From NCBI GenBank assembly GCA_963920525.1, contig OY986435.1:224905293-224969292 (forward strand): a DNA stretch of 64,000 nt. The letters run 5' to 3'. Within the stretch, counting starts at the first letter, position 1. Each line of letters opens with the position of its first letter. Position numbers and translations under genes: made by a program. The notes beneath the pieces were generated by a model. That model was not told the origin of the DNA. It made no database searches and saw only the letters and a program-made list of their open reading frames with translations. Positions 11,424-22,310 of the stretch are shown here, piece after piece. Origin of the DNA: Dichetophora obliterata (Eukaryota; Arthropoda; Insecta; Diptera; Sciomyzidae).

Positions 11424-13014
11424 AACTCCTATACGCCGACGTTCAAACATTGGTCGTAGTGACCGAGAAAATCACAATAGGCAACAATTCAGAACAAATT
11501 GAACAATAAACAGCAAGAAAGGACGCACGATTATGCAATGCAACCACCCAATGTTCATTAGAAAGTTACGCACACAGAATTGAATGACTTACACATATGA
11601 AAATTACAACTCAAACATCACGCAATCTTGCTACGGATTCGAACAGAAGTGCAATTGAATAATCGAGTACACATGCAAGCAACAGGAGCACTAAGACTAT
11701 CATCATTCCATCGCATCGCATTTGAATATAATCCAGATATCAAAAATTGCGCACATCTGAAAATTTTCATTGGTGACATGGAAAAAGAATGCATTTTTGC
11801 CACGATCTGGATAGCAACACCGCAGGATAGCAACACCGCAGAGTCCAAAATATATTTGAAAATATAAGGTTATTTAATATTTGTTTTGAAATGACTTCCT
11901 TCGCCGCCAATATCATTACGAATACGGATGGACAAGGACGCATATTTCATTCAACATTCAAGAAACAGGGCCAGGTTTTTTACAAAATTGGCTCTCTACT
12001 TTCCCTACACTACTTTATGGGAGATGAAGAAGAGCAGACCAACATCCGTTGCGCGTACAATCACATTCAACTAATACAGGAACGCGCTATCATAAGAAGT
12101 TTTAAATCGTACGTTAAATGAATTGAAAGGCAACGAAAGATTCTTTGGCGGTACTTCCATTTTGTTATCAGGAGATTTTCGATAGACACTTCCAGTTATT
12201 CCACGTTCCACATATGAAGATGAAATAAATGCGTGTTTCAAGGATTCATCATCATCATCAAGGATTAACAACAAGTTTGCGTGTCTAACTTCGAAATGAT
12301 CCATCTGCTGTGCTACTTACAAAGCAATTGCTTGATAGCGGAGAAGGCAAAATTAATGTTGATCCAATGAGCCAGACAATAAAGTTATCAGATAATTTTT
12401 GCATCATTGTGCTATCTAGAGATTCATTAATTCAAAATTTGTTTCCAAACATTCGAAATAATATCAAGAATCATCGATGGCTGTGTGAAAGAGCAATTTT
12501 AGCAGCAAAAAAGATCGATTTCGATACCATAAATATCTACATTAAATAACATGTGGGAATCTCCGTCATTTTCTTTCAAGTCAATTGATACTGTGGAAAA
12601 AGAAGATGAAGAAGTGAATTTTCCAATTAAATTTTTGAATTCGCTTAATTTGCCAGGTCTTTCATCACATAGTTTAATTTAGAAAATTGGATAACGAATC
12701 CTACTGCTACGAATCCTAAATGAGCTAAAACTATGTAATGGAACTCAGTTGACTGTCAAGAAAATTTTGGAAAGCATAATTGAATCAACAATTATCAATG
12801 GAAAGTTTAAAAGAGAGCATGTTTCGTTATCAAGAATCCCGATGATCCCAACATATTCTCAATATAAGTCTGCGGCTTAGATTTACAAAATTTATGCTTC
12901 GCTCATGGTCAGTTATATAAAGACTGCTTAAGAGTTAGTAAGACCAATGATTTGTTTGTATACGCCAAAAATGGAGAAACCAAAAATATTGTCCACACGT
13001 TGGCTTTACAATAA
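11424..13014 (+). pseudogene. Helitron Rep/helicase relic with central deletion
   Basis: Rolling-circle transposon protein in pieces. The N-terminal start motif RRRSNIGR is at about 11440. SSFHRIAFEYNP is at about 11700. The stretch MTSFAANI to YFMGDEEEQ (11891-12040) is the conserved block upstream of Rep. The text then jumps to PIF1-type helicase sequence: LNELKGNERFFGG (about 12115) and GDFR*TLPVIPRSTYEDEINAC (12172-12237), with Q replaced by a stop. FPNIRNN...RAILAAKK (about 12450-12510), SIDTVEKEDEEVN (about 12583) and the C-terminal DLFVYAKNGETKNIV (about 12955) follow. The Rep HUH motif and the helicase Walker A are missing, so most of the protein centre is deleted. Multiple frameshifts and stops make it dead. 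Confidence 0.88.
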
Positions 13015-13136
13015 GCAATTATTGACCAAGTTCAGACGAACATTGTTGAATAATGAATTCTAAATTTAAATATATATCAAAAGAAATCTTGGAATAAAAA
13101 ATTTTTTAATTAATGCTATTAATACGCCCCGATGTA

Positions 13137-14069
13137 CAGGGTTGCCCATATTCGACGGACCCATCTGGCAACGCCATAACTTTTGACAGAGATGTCAGAT
13201 CGCTTAATGACATACCGCGTTTGAAGCGTCAGTCCAAGCAGATTTTTACCATGGAACAATACACGCCACGCGAGCGCTCGGAAAGAGTCTTCGAAATGGC
13301 CGAAGATGACGAGGAATTTTGGAACAAAATTATCATGTCCGATGAAGCCCATTTCACATTGAATGGGACCGTAAATAAGCAAAATTGCCGTATTTACGCC
13401 ACTGAAAATCCTCAGGAGATTCAAGAAGTGCCTCTTCATGACGAAAAAGTCACAGTTTGGTGCGGCGTTAGTGCGAAAACGGTCATTGGGCCGTTTTTCT
13501 TCCAAAATGAAAATGGCCATGCTGTTACCATCAACCAGGAGCGTTATCGCGACATGATGACCAATTTTGTGATGCCAATTATTCGTCGAAAGCGTATGAG
13601 GCAGTTCTGGTTTCAACAAGACGGCGCTCCACCGCACACAAGTCGCATAACAATCGATTTTCTGAAGAATTTGTTTCCGGGCCGTTTGATGTCGAAAAGT
13701 GGTGATTTGGACTGGCCACCGCGTTCGCCCGATTTGACGCCGCCTGACTTCTTCTTGTGGGGATATTTGAAGTCAAAGGTTTACGTTAACAATCCAAGGA
13801 CCGTAGAAGAGCTCTAGGACAACATTCGTGAAGAAATAGCCGCTATTCCGGCCGAAATGTTGGCGAAAACGATGGAAAATGCTGCAAAAAGGGCACAATA
13901 CGCCATCAACGCCAGAGGCGGCCATTTGAGAGATATCATATTCAAGAATTGATTTAAACAAATCTACTTGAAACAAATTAAATGATTAAGATTGCCAACC
14001 GCCAAATTTTTATTTTTTTCTTTGATTTTTTTAAAAAAAACATGGGTCCGTCGAATATGGGCAACACTG
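13137..14069 (+). mobile_element. DD41D (rosa/visitor-like) Tc1-mariner element, internally deleted
   Basis: Terminal inverted repeats start CAGGGTTGCCCATATTCG at the left and CAGTGTTGCCCATATTCG at the right (complement); 27 of 28 bases match. TA lies outside both ends (13135-13136 and 14070-14071), the Tc1/mariner target duplication. At 933 bp it is shorter than a full element because the transposase lacks its DNA-binding part. Confidence 0.92.
13251..13952 (+). pseudogene. DD41D transposase, N-terminal domain deleted
   Basis: DDE transposase that would cut and paste the element. The ATG at 13251 sits in an ACCATGG context and gives MEQYTPRER. This is followed at once by FEMAEDDEEFWNKIIMSDEAHF, so the helix-turn-helix region between them appears deleted. 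The catalytic core is intact: first D in MSDEAHF, second in QQDGAPPHT, third in PDLTPPDFFLWG. I count 41 residues between the last two Asp, hence DD41D. VNKQNCR and VTVWCG blocks are present. An in-frame TAG at 13815 precedes a readable C-terminus ending at 13952. It cannot be functional as it stands. Confidence 0.88.
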
Positions 14070-14846
14070 TACAATGGTTTGTGCTTGATTAACAAAAATA
14101 GAAGGGTTTGTTTTTTTTTATTATTTGAAAAATTACACTATATACACACACCACAAATCAATAAAAACTATATATTTGAGAAAGTTTTGGTCATATAAGA
14201 CTAAAACTTGGTAATTTATTTTTCTTTTTTATTGTCGGAAATTGTATTAAAAGTGGGTTTTCACGCCCCCTTTTACCGCCCACAAATCAAATAAAACGCT
14301 ATATTTCAGAAGGTTTTGGTCGTATAAGGTAAAAATTTGTTAATTTAGTTTGTAGGCTTACTGTCGGCAATTGTACTTAAAATAAGCTTCCACGCCCTCT
14401 TTTACCGCCCATAATTCTATAAAAATGCTATATTTGAGCTACTTTTGGTCGTGTAAGATCAAAATTTGGTTAAATAGTTCGTATGGCTACTTTCAGCAAC
14501 TGTACTAAAAATGGGCGTGGTCGCACCATGTTTACGCTTCTTTTTCAGGGGATAAGCACGAAGTGAATCAAATTTCGATAGATATTAGATTAATTGAGCT
14601 CAAACTTTGGCACTCGATTTTTTTTTTTGAGTTCTAGATGGTGTTAGGGAAAAATATTTTGCCACACCCTCTTTTACTGCCTACAAATAAACAAAAATGC
14701 AATATTTTGGACGGTTTTGGTTGTATTAGACTAAAATTTGGTAGTTCAGTTTATGTTATTACGTTCAGCAACTATACTTAAAATGGTGAAAATATAAAAT
14801 TTTTTCTCCGATTAGGATGAAAATTCGTGTATGGCGGTAAGGCAGT

Positions 14847-14864
14847 GGCAGGACGACGTCTGCC
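14847..14864 (+). repeat. Helitron-type 3' hairpin at the module junction
   Basis: GGCAG at 14847-14851 pairs with CTGCC at 14860-14864 across a GACGACGT loop. The motif GCAGGACGACGTCTGCCGGG is close to 3' ends of insect Helitrons, but here it runs straight into module 2 without CTAG. Copy D has the same junction near 38990-39010. Confidence 0.6.
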
Positions 14865-15511
14865 GGGGAATATCTTTATACATAAAATTCTTCTGTACAT
14901 GGCTTTGTCACTTAACTCCTCCTAAGCAGCTGGACCGATTTTGATAAAATTTTGTGTGTGTTTGCGGCTGGGTCTGTAGATGATTTAAATCCAAAGTTTG
15001 ACCCGGTAGGTTGCGCTGTTGTTTCTGTGACAGTGTTTAAAGGGGTATTTGAGAGTTTTACTCAGAAACGAGTTGAGAAATTGTTATGATTCTTTCACAA
15101 CACCCTTACTTTTTATTCAAAAATAAAAATTGCAAAAATACAAAATGAATAAACATAAAAAAACTACTTAAATTATTATGATAGTTATTCTTTATTTTTA
15201 TATAGTCTATATGTATAGTTTTGATCTATACCATTATATCAATTTTAGATTTTTACGATAGAATCTTTAAATAAATTTTACATTTATGCATATCATATGA
15301 AAGAACATTAAAGAAGCCATTTTTGGTTTCGAATGTTTTTCCATCAACAAATATTTTTACCAAAGTTTTTTTGCAAAATAAAGAAATTCGTTAAGGTTGT
15401 TTTTGAAAAATTATAAAAATTAGAAAACGAAAATGAAAAAGATTGAAACTCGATTAGTCGGACAATAAATCAAAATTTCAAGCAAAACAAAAGAAATGTA
15501 ATCCTTTGTAA

Positions 15512-15735
15512 TGCTTGGTTTTCACTATGTCATTTTTATGACGACACAAAATTTTATCACATGAAATATCACCTTAATAAAATTCTAGAACATTTTCTGC
15601 ATAACTCCATTTAATAATTTATTTCTTTTTAATTTTCCAAGATTGCCAAATGTAAAAAAAAATGTCAACATGTTGTCATTTTCAATTTGATTGACAGCAA
15701 CTGACCACTGAAAATGACACAGTGAAAACCAAGCA
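15512..15735. mobile_element. PIF/Harbinger-like MITE (TAA duplication)
   Basis: Ends are TGCTTGGTTTTCACT and its complement, with further matching (GTCATTTT) inside. TAA flanks both ends (15509-15511 and 15736-15738). Copy D has the uninterrupted site as TGTAACATGA, so the 3-bp TAA is a real target duplication. 224 bp, no coding capacity. Confidence 0.85.
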
Positions 15736-16553
15736 TAACATGACCGAGTTTTTCACTTTCAAAGCCAGCACTTTCATTTTTGATTCGTTTTTTTTTTCTA
15801 TTTTAATAAAAAATAAAATTAGTACTAAAAGCTTTTTGTGTGTTTCAGGTACGAAAGATAAGTCCTGAGTTGTGCATGTTTATGCATTGAAACTTGGTGT
15901 ATATGTGCTATGAGACCAAGTGGTGGTCACTTTATACCAGTGGTGGGCACACTAATACTATGACAGTTTCTGTAATCTTGTAGTTGTGGTAGTTGAGCAT
16001 CGCTCTTAGCACTGAAAAAAATTACTCTGCAGGTATCAATATAAATGACAATCGGCTCGATTGTCCAATATTTAATTTTTAGCTAACATATCATTTTATT
16101 TCAAAGTGTTCGTTATAAAATAAATAAATAAAAATAATTACAAAAATGACTTTTTAATAAAAAAAAATTCTTTTAATACTTAAATATAACAAATTAACTA
16201 TAAATAAAATAAAATTTCAATCCAAAAATATGATATTAAATTCATTGTTTACTGCATTCAGTCAATTCTTATTAAAATTTTTAAAATTAATAATAAAATA
16301 ATTTGGAAATTCAAAACTCCATCCAATACTTTCTTCAAACCTTTTTGATTTGCTTTTATTTTTATTTTATTTTTTAATATTTTTGTTTTAATTCATATTG
16401 TTTAAATTGAAATAAAATTAAGTCAATCAAATTATTTAAGAAAAAACTGTTGTTTAATAAAAAAATTTAATTTAAAAAAAATGGATGCAAGAAAAACACA
16501 AAATAAAAACATGTTTCAATGTTTACTTAATTTCATAAATTATTATTGTGTTA

Positions 16554-17823
16554 TTGGGGGTTGGAATTAGTTTAAAAGGTTTTCTAAGAGATGGCGTAAC
16601 TATCAATAGATCGCATCGGGCACACCTGTGACTATATTCATTTCAAAGCACATTGTGTAAGCTTCATTTTTCAGTATGTGTCATTCCACTGAAGTGTAAA
16701 CAACATATATTTTTTTCTCTGTGAACATGTCGACTTTCGTTCCAACAAAACGCAATTTGCGGGAAGGTTTACTTTTGTGCTTCCATTTGAAGAAAAAAGC
16801 GGTTGAAGCACAACGCACGCTTACTTCTATTTCCGATTTCTACTTGTGAGTACTGGTTCCGTCGGTTTAAAAGTGGTGATTTTGATACGGAAGACAAAGA
16901 GCGTCCGGGCCAGCCGAAAAAGTTTGAAGATGAGGAATTGGAGGCTTTGCTCGATGAAGACCCGTGTCAAACCCTTCAAGAATTGTCAGAATCATTGGGA
17001 GTCGACTTATCAACGGTCGGCAAACGCTTGAAGGCCATGGGAATGATTCAAAAGCAAGGAAATTGGGTGCCGTACCAGTTGAAGCCAAAAGACGTTGAAC
17101 GGCGATTTTGCATGTGCGAACAACTGCTTCAACGGCATAAAAGGAAGAGTTTTTTGCATCGTATTGTCACTGGCGATGAAAAGTGGATCCATTACGATAA
17201 TCCTAAGCGAAAAAAATCGTGGGGACCACCCGGCCATGCATCAACATCGAGGGCCAAGCCGAATATTCATGGCGCCAAGCTTATGCTGTGTATTTGGTGG
17301 GATCAGAAGGGTGTCGTGTACTCTGAGCTGCTAAAACCTAACGAAACCATCACTGGAGAACGCTACCAACAACAATTGATGCAATTGAGCCGAGCATTAA
17401 AGGTTAAACGGCCGGAATATGCCAAAAGACACGACAAAGTGGTTTTTCAACATGACAACGCACGGCCACATGTTGCAAGAACAGTCAAGGAAACGTTGGA
17501 GGCGCTGAATTGGGATGTGCTACCCCACCCGCCTTATAGCCCAGACATAGCCCCTTCCGACTACCACCTATTCAGATCGATGACGCATGGCTTGGCTGAG
17601 CAGCGCTTCACTTCTTACGAGGATACCAAAAAATGGGTCGATTCGTGGATTGCCTCAAAAGACGAATCGTTCTTCCGGCGCGGAATCCATATGCTGCCAG
17701 AAAGATGGGAAAATGTTGTAGCTAACGATGGACAATACTTTGAATAATATACATTGTACCGTTGTTTCTAAATAAATGCTCAAAAACCGAAAAAAAACCT
17801 TTAAAATTAATTCCAACCCCCAA
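16554..17823 (+). mobile_element. Nearly complete mariner (DD34D)
   Basis: Terminal repeats start TTGGGGGTTGGAATTA at the left and the same on the complement of the right; AAAGG follows on both. TA lies outside both ends (16552-16553 and 17824-17825). At 1,270 bp it has the usual full mariner length. It sits inside the hAT element, so it is the youngest layer of that nest. Confidence 0.93.
16727..17747 (+). pseudogene. mariner transposase, one N-terminal frameshift
   Basis: Cut-and-paste transposase of the Tc1/mariner family. The ATG at 16727 starts MSTFVPTKRNLREGLL, a normal mariner N-terminus, but this frame stops at 16849. From about 16842 the next frame continues CEYWFRRFKSGDFD and stays open to the stop at 17748. 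It contains KERPGQPKKFEDEELEALL, WVPYQL (usually WVPHEL), first catalytic D in VTGDEKW, second in QHDNARPH and third in YSPDIAPSDYHLF. I count 34 residues between the last two Asp (DD34D). It ends WENVVANDGQYFE. One small indel between about 16800 and 16842 is the only break. The mellifera/capitata-type subfamily is likely but not proven. Confidence 0.92.
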
Positions 17824-19003
17824 TATTATAATGGCGAATAAAAAAAATTAAAAATTCTTTATCCACTCCTTTGGTTTCTTCAATTTTTTTTTTGTTTGTT
17901 TTTAGTTTTATATTAAAATAAAAACTATGCCTACAACTTAAACTTTATTTTTAAAAGTTAAAAAATTGCAATCTTATATTTTCTTTTTACTTTTTAAATA
18001 AATAAATAAACTTTTATCCTTTCGTCAAGAAATGGTTCTTCTTGACCACTCTTTTAACCAAAGCATTGGAAAAATTCTTGTGAAAGTTCTTTAAAGAAAA
18101 TACCTTCTATAAATGGCCTGCATTGTTTCGCCAATGCCAATTATACAAAATATGATGCCTTTTCTATTGTATCACTATCTAATTCCCTATTTTTAAACTC
18201 CAATGAGTCTGTAATAATTTTTTCGAAAATTTTTTTTTATTTAAGTATTATTGCACTCTACTCTTCATTTCTGTAGTTCTTTTTCTAACTAAATCTTTTA
18301 TTACCTCCTAGCATGCGTTGGCAAGCCAAGCATTTCAGTCGCCCAAAAGAATTTTCTGAAAATAAGTAATCATTCTCCCACTCATCCATTTCCTTTTCGG
18401 TGCATACCAATCAAGTTTAATCGAGAAACTGTTAGTTTGAATTCTCAGCGCCAAATGATTGAAATAACTTCGTGTCGGTGTTTATGTATGTGAGACACGA
18501 AAGCGAGTTCATATATGAGTCGCGATACGCAAACCATTACGCGCCCTACACTGCTTTATACATAAATATTGCCATGCCCACTTGTACTGCCCCTTCTTTA
18601 CTCACAAAATCGTTTGTGCAGTGTCTTTTAAGATCTCAGGAACCTTAGGCCACCAAAATTACAGCATCTGTTATCAAGGTTTATATCTCAAGCAATAAAA
18701 AAACGAAAGTTGCCACACCCCCTTTAACTGCCCACAAATTAATTGAAGTGCTATATTTCAGACGATTTTTGCTGTGTTGGAAAAAATTTTTTTACTTTAG
18801 TTCGTATGGTTACTCTCGGCTACTCAGCTAAAAATGGGCGTGGTCGAACAATAACTATTCCCACTTTTCAGAAAGCATTATAATTACCGAGTTTTGCATG
18901 TTTTGTAATGAAACTTGGTGTATATGTGCTATGAGAGCCAGTAGTGGTCACCACATATATAAATATTATCACGCCTTCTTTTACGGCCCTTCTATGTATA
19001 CAC

Positions 19004-19946
19004 CAGACCTGTGATGTATTTAAATACAACGTATTTAAAATACTATTTAAATACTTCTTAAATACTGGTCCAAGTAATTAAAAATTAAAAACTAAATACA
19101 AATACTACGTATTGGTATTTGAAAAAAAAAAAGCATAAATACTTGGTATTTGAAAAAGTAAATACAAATACCAATACTTGAGTATTTGCAAGGCTAAAAT
19201 TTTCAAATGCTGGCAAATACTATTTAAAAGTATTTAGTAAATACTTTCAAATACTTCAGTAAATACTTAGTCAACATTGAATGTAACGTACCTTTTATTT
19301 TTATATTCATGTTAGCTCGGTAAAGTGTGGTACAACACTGTGGTGGTTTTTTAACTGCATTGAATGAAAACCACGCAATTGTGAATATCCTAATGTGTTT
19401 TGTTTTGTTTTTGTTACTTCATAAATGAATTAATTTTTAAGTTTCAAGTAATAAATAACAAAAAATTGTATTAAAAACATTTTGAATTATTTAATTCTTT
19501 AAATTTTCAATCGATCGCATGATGCATATTGCAATTAGTTCTGTTGAAGGCCAATCACAACATACTAAACAAATTTAAAGCTATTTAAATTAATTATATA
19601 TAAGTATTTTTATGTTTTTTTTTTGTTTCGGTATACTTATATTGATAGTACTTATGTGTTTTTTCTTTCTTTCTTGTTTTGGTTTTTTTTTCGCTAACAT
19701 GACTAAGTATTTTCTGAAGTATTTGAAAGTATTTACTAAATACTTTAAAATAGTATTTGCAAGTATTTGAAAATTCAGCTCTGCAAATACTCAAGTATTG
19801 GTATTTGTATTTACTTTTTCAAATACCATGTATTTGTGTATTTTTTTTCAAATACCAATTCGTAGTATTTGTATTTGGTATTTACTTTTGAATTACTTTG
19901 GTATTTCTATTTGGATTTGTATTTGTATTTGAAAATCACAGGTCTG
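19004..19946. mobile_element. hAT fold-back MITE built of TATTTG/AAATAC motifs
   Basis: A perfect 8-bp duplication GTATACAC flanks it (18996-19003 and 19947-19954). Ends are CAGACCTGTGAT and its complement. About 250 bp at each end are inverted copies of each other and are packed with AAATAC/GTATTT words. The centre (about 19275-19695) is unrelated AT-rich DNA. Copy D shows the empty site. 943 bp, non-coding. Confidence 0.9.
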
Positions 19947-20236
19947 GTATACACAATCATTTATCTCTTAACATCTCAGGAATGGAAACACTTTGGGCCA
20001 CCAAATATACAACATATGTTATAAGGTTAATATCTCGGTAAACAAAAAACAGCCACACCCCTTTCTTTTACCACCCACAATTAAATAAAAACACTTTATT
20101 TAAGACGATTTTGAAAGTCACGAATTGAAGCTTCAAAAACAAACGTGTGGCACACTTTTCAAAAATTCACAAAATGAAAATGATCATAAAGAAATTAGTT
20201 GAATTGGGGCACTACAACATCTGTTGGGCCTGCTAG

Positions 20237-21825
20237 TTTTCTATAAATGTTTACTTTTTATGAGTATTTTTACCTGTGTATTAATATAAAAATACGTTTT
20301 TTTACTACACGAAGAGTAAACTTTCTTTTAGACACATTTGAATGTATACACTTATTTTCAAGTATGAATATGAAGCGTATTTTAGAGAAAATTGGCCATA
20401 ATTGGCCATAACTGGTTTTTTTTTTTTTTTGTTTCGGCAACCAAATCTTAGGAGTTGAGAAAGTGTTATATTTAAAAGTTTTAATAAAAAAATTAATTTT
20501 TTTATGATTGTGTAAATTTATTTTATTTTGTCCTACACATTTTTAAGTCAGCTTTAGAAAAGTGGCATGTCCGTAACTGAAAGGATATCTCAAAATCGTT
20601 TAAGATTTATAATACTAATACCTTAAGCTATAATTCTGCATATTTAGACTTATAAATTTATGACTTTTTTTTCTTAAGCTATTTATTAAGCTAAATGTTG
20701 CTTTTTTTGTTACACTGTGCTGCGCACTTTCATGGTATTTACATTTTTTGTTACTTTAACTTACTTGTCGCAAATCCACAATTTTCTTCAAAAAAACAAA
20801 AACAAATAAAAAGTACAAAATAAGTTCAAAAAATACACAGACTTTGTTGTGCTTTTTTTCACTTTTGCACTTTTTATCGTTATTCGCTATTTTTTTACCC
20901 TACATTACGGAAAGCGGCATATTCAGTGCACCAGTGCACAATTAATGTAATTAATTATTATATATTTTATACACCGGATTTTTTAATTTTTAACAAAACA
21001 GATGAACGCGTTAAGCTTTACAATTGAATTAGAATTGTTAGATTTTAAAATTTACTTTCGCATTTTGGTAACAGTAAGACATAATTGTTGTGTCCAGCAG
21101 TTTGAAGGGTACAATCAAGCACTTTGTTTATGTTTATTAACTATTATAAATGCAGTCTTTGTTTTTGTATATAGTGTCTTTCAATGCTTATACTGTGCTA
21201 TTTGTAGTAACAACGAAAAAGATGCATATTTAAATATGTAATTCGGTACAGGGAACACAGCTATTGATTACATTTGTAAGGTTCTCAAAAATGTTCTCTT
21301 TCTTGTAGGAATAAAATTAAGCATATACTTTTTTACTCGTTGAAGCTTTTACGTCATTTTTTGTGGGAAGTAGCTAGAGTTTTCATTTCATCGTATCAAA
21401 TTTCAAACTCAGAATGCATAAAAAAAATCATAACTTATGTGCAGAATTTCAAGACCAGATATTAGTTTTTGTGGAATTTTAAGAGATTTTACAATATTGA
21501 TAAAGTCACTTTGTATTAGAGGTAGGCGTGGTTTTCACTCGATTTGGTTGAGTACATATTAAGTATCAAATGCAAAATTTCAAGTACATGCATTAATTTC
21601 TGTGGGATTGTAGGCGTGGTTTTCATCCGATTTGGTTCATTTTCGAACTTGATGTTTATTTTTAAATAAAGGCTCTAAAACCGAATTTCATTACGATAGC
21701 TTCAAAATTTCGGCTGTAATCGTGTCGACAGACAGTCGGACAGACAATTTTTCTTATTTGGACCCATTTCAACTTTAAAATAAAGTCAAAGTTCACTTTA
21801 AATTCAGAAATAAAGTCAAGTTGAC
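20237..21825. other. No gene seen
   Basis: AT-rich. At about 21420-21740 a diverged pair of TAGGCGTGGTTTTCA(C/T)(T/C)CGATTTGGTT blocks occurs (about 21521 and 21611), followed by a GTCGACAGACAGTCGGACAG block that probably belongs to another old repeat. The 79-residue frame at 21002-21241 has no recognisable homology. Confidence 0.5.
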
Positions 21826-22310
21826 GAACGAAAATCACGCTCTATAAATCGCTCATCGTGCCCATCCTACTTTATGCATCACAAACCTGGACGCTGAGCA
21901 GTTCAGATGAAAAGACTTTAGAAGTATTCGGGAGAAAGATTCTTCTTAAGATCCACGGACCAATCTGCGTCAATGGCGAGTACGAATATGGTGGAATGAT
22001 GAACTGTATGAGCTGTACGCTGACATCGACATAGTCAAGCACATTAAAATCGAGCTGCTTCGTTGGCTTGGTCATGTCCAGCGAATGAAAGCCGATGCTC
22101 CAGTGAAGAAAACATTCGATTCGGTACCCAGCGGCGGTCAACGCAGAAGAGGACGACCGCATCTACGTTGGAAAGACCAAGTAGAGGACAACCTGACGAA
22201 GCTTGGAATTTCCAACTGGCGCCAGCAAGCAAAAGACAGAAATGGCTGGCGCAAATTCTTAGATGAGGCCAAGACCGACATATGGTTGTAGAGCCAACTA
22301 AGTAAGTAAG
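21826..22310 (+). pseudogene. RTE-like LINE 3' fragment
   Basis: C-terminal part of a non-LTR reverse transcriptase: LYKSLIVPILLYASQTW, DEKTLEVFGRKIL and GPICVNGEY, then after a frameshift LGHVQRM and RRRGRPHLRWKDQVEDNL, ending FLDEAKTDIW before a TAG. The 3' tail is (TAAG)n, as RTE-group elements often have. It starts abruptly at about 21826, so it is strongly 5'-truncated. Nearly the same sequence occurs on the other strand at 25905-26793. The clade is a best guess. Confidence 0.82.

Larger units (their letters stand above)
15938..18553. mobile_element. hAT element (non-coding) in copy A, carrying a mariner
   Basis: A perfect 8-bp duplication CTTTATAC lies at 15930-15937 and 18554-18561, with the hAT-favoured T2 and A7. 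Terminal repeats are CAGTGGTGGGCAC and, at the right (complement), CAGTGTAGGGCGC. The Helitron-like sequence resumes on the far side. Apart from the nested mariner the inside is AT-rich and has no hAT transposase, so it is non-autonomous or fully decayed. About 2.6 kb including about 1.3 kb of mariner. Confidence 0.85.
14147..20236 (+). mobile_element. Composite Helitron-like repeat, copy A (interrupted)
   Basis: Non-coding repeat shared with copies B, C and D. Module 1 (about 14147-14865) has ~130-bp tandem-like units of the form CACGCCC...TTTTACCGCCCACAAAT...GGTTTTGGTCGTATAAG, ending at a hairpin. Module 2 runs from about 14871 (TATCTTTATACATAAAATTC) to CTAG at 20233-20236, followed by T, as expected for a Helitron 3' end. 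Insertions at 15512-15735, 15938-18553 and 19004-19946 interrupt it. No reading frame belongs to it. The Helitron label rests on the CTAG/T end and the hairpin; the 5' end is not defined. Confidence 0.7.

Noticed and set aside
21002..21241. Hydrophobic 79-residue frame that could be a small membrane protein
   Set aside because: Starts at random in AT-rich DNA, and T-rich text alone makes it hydrophobic; no homology.
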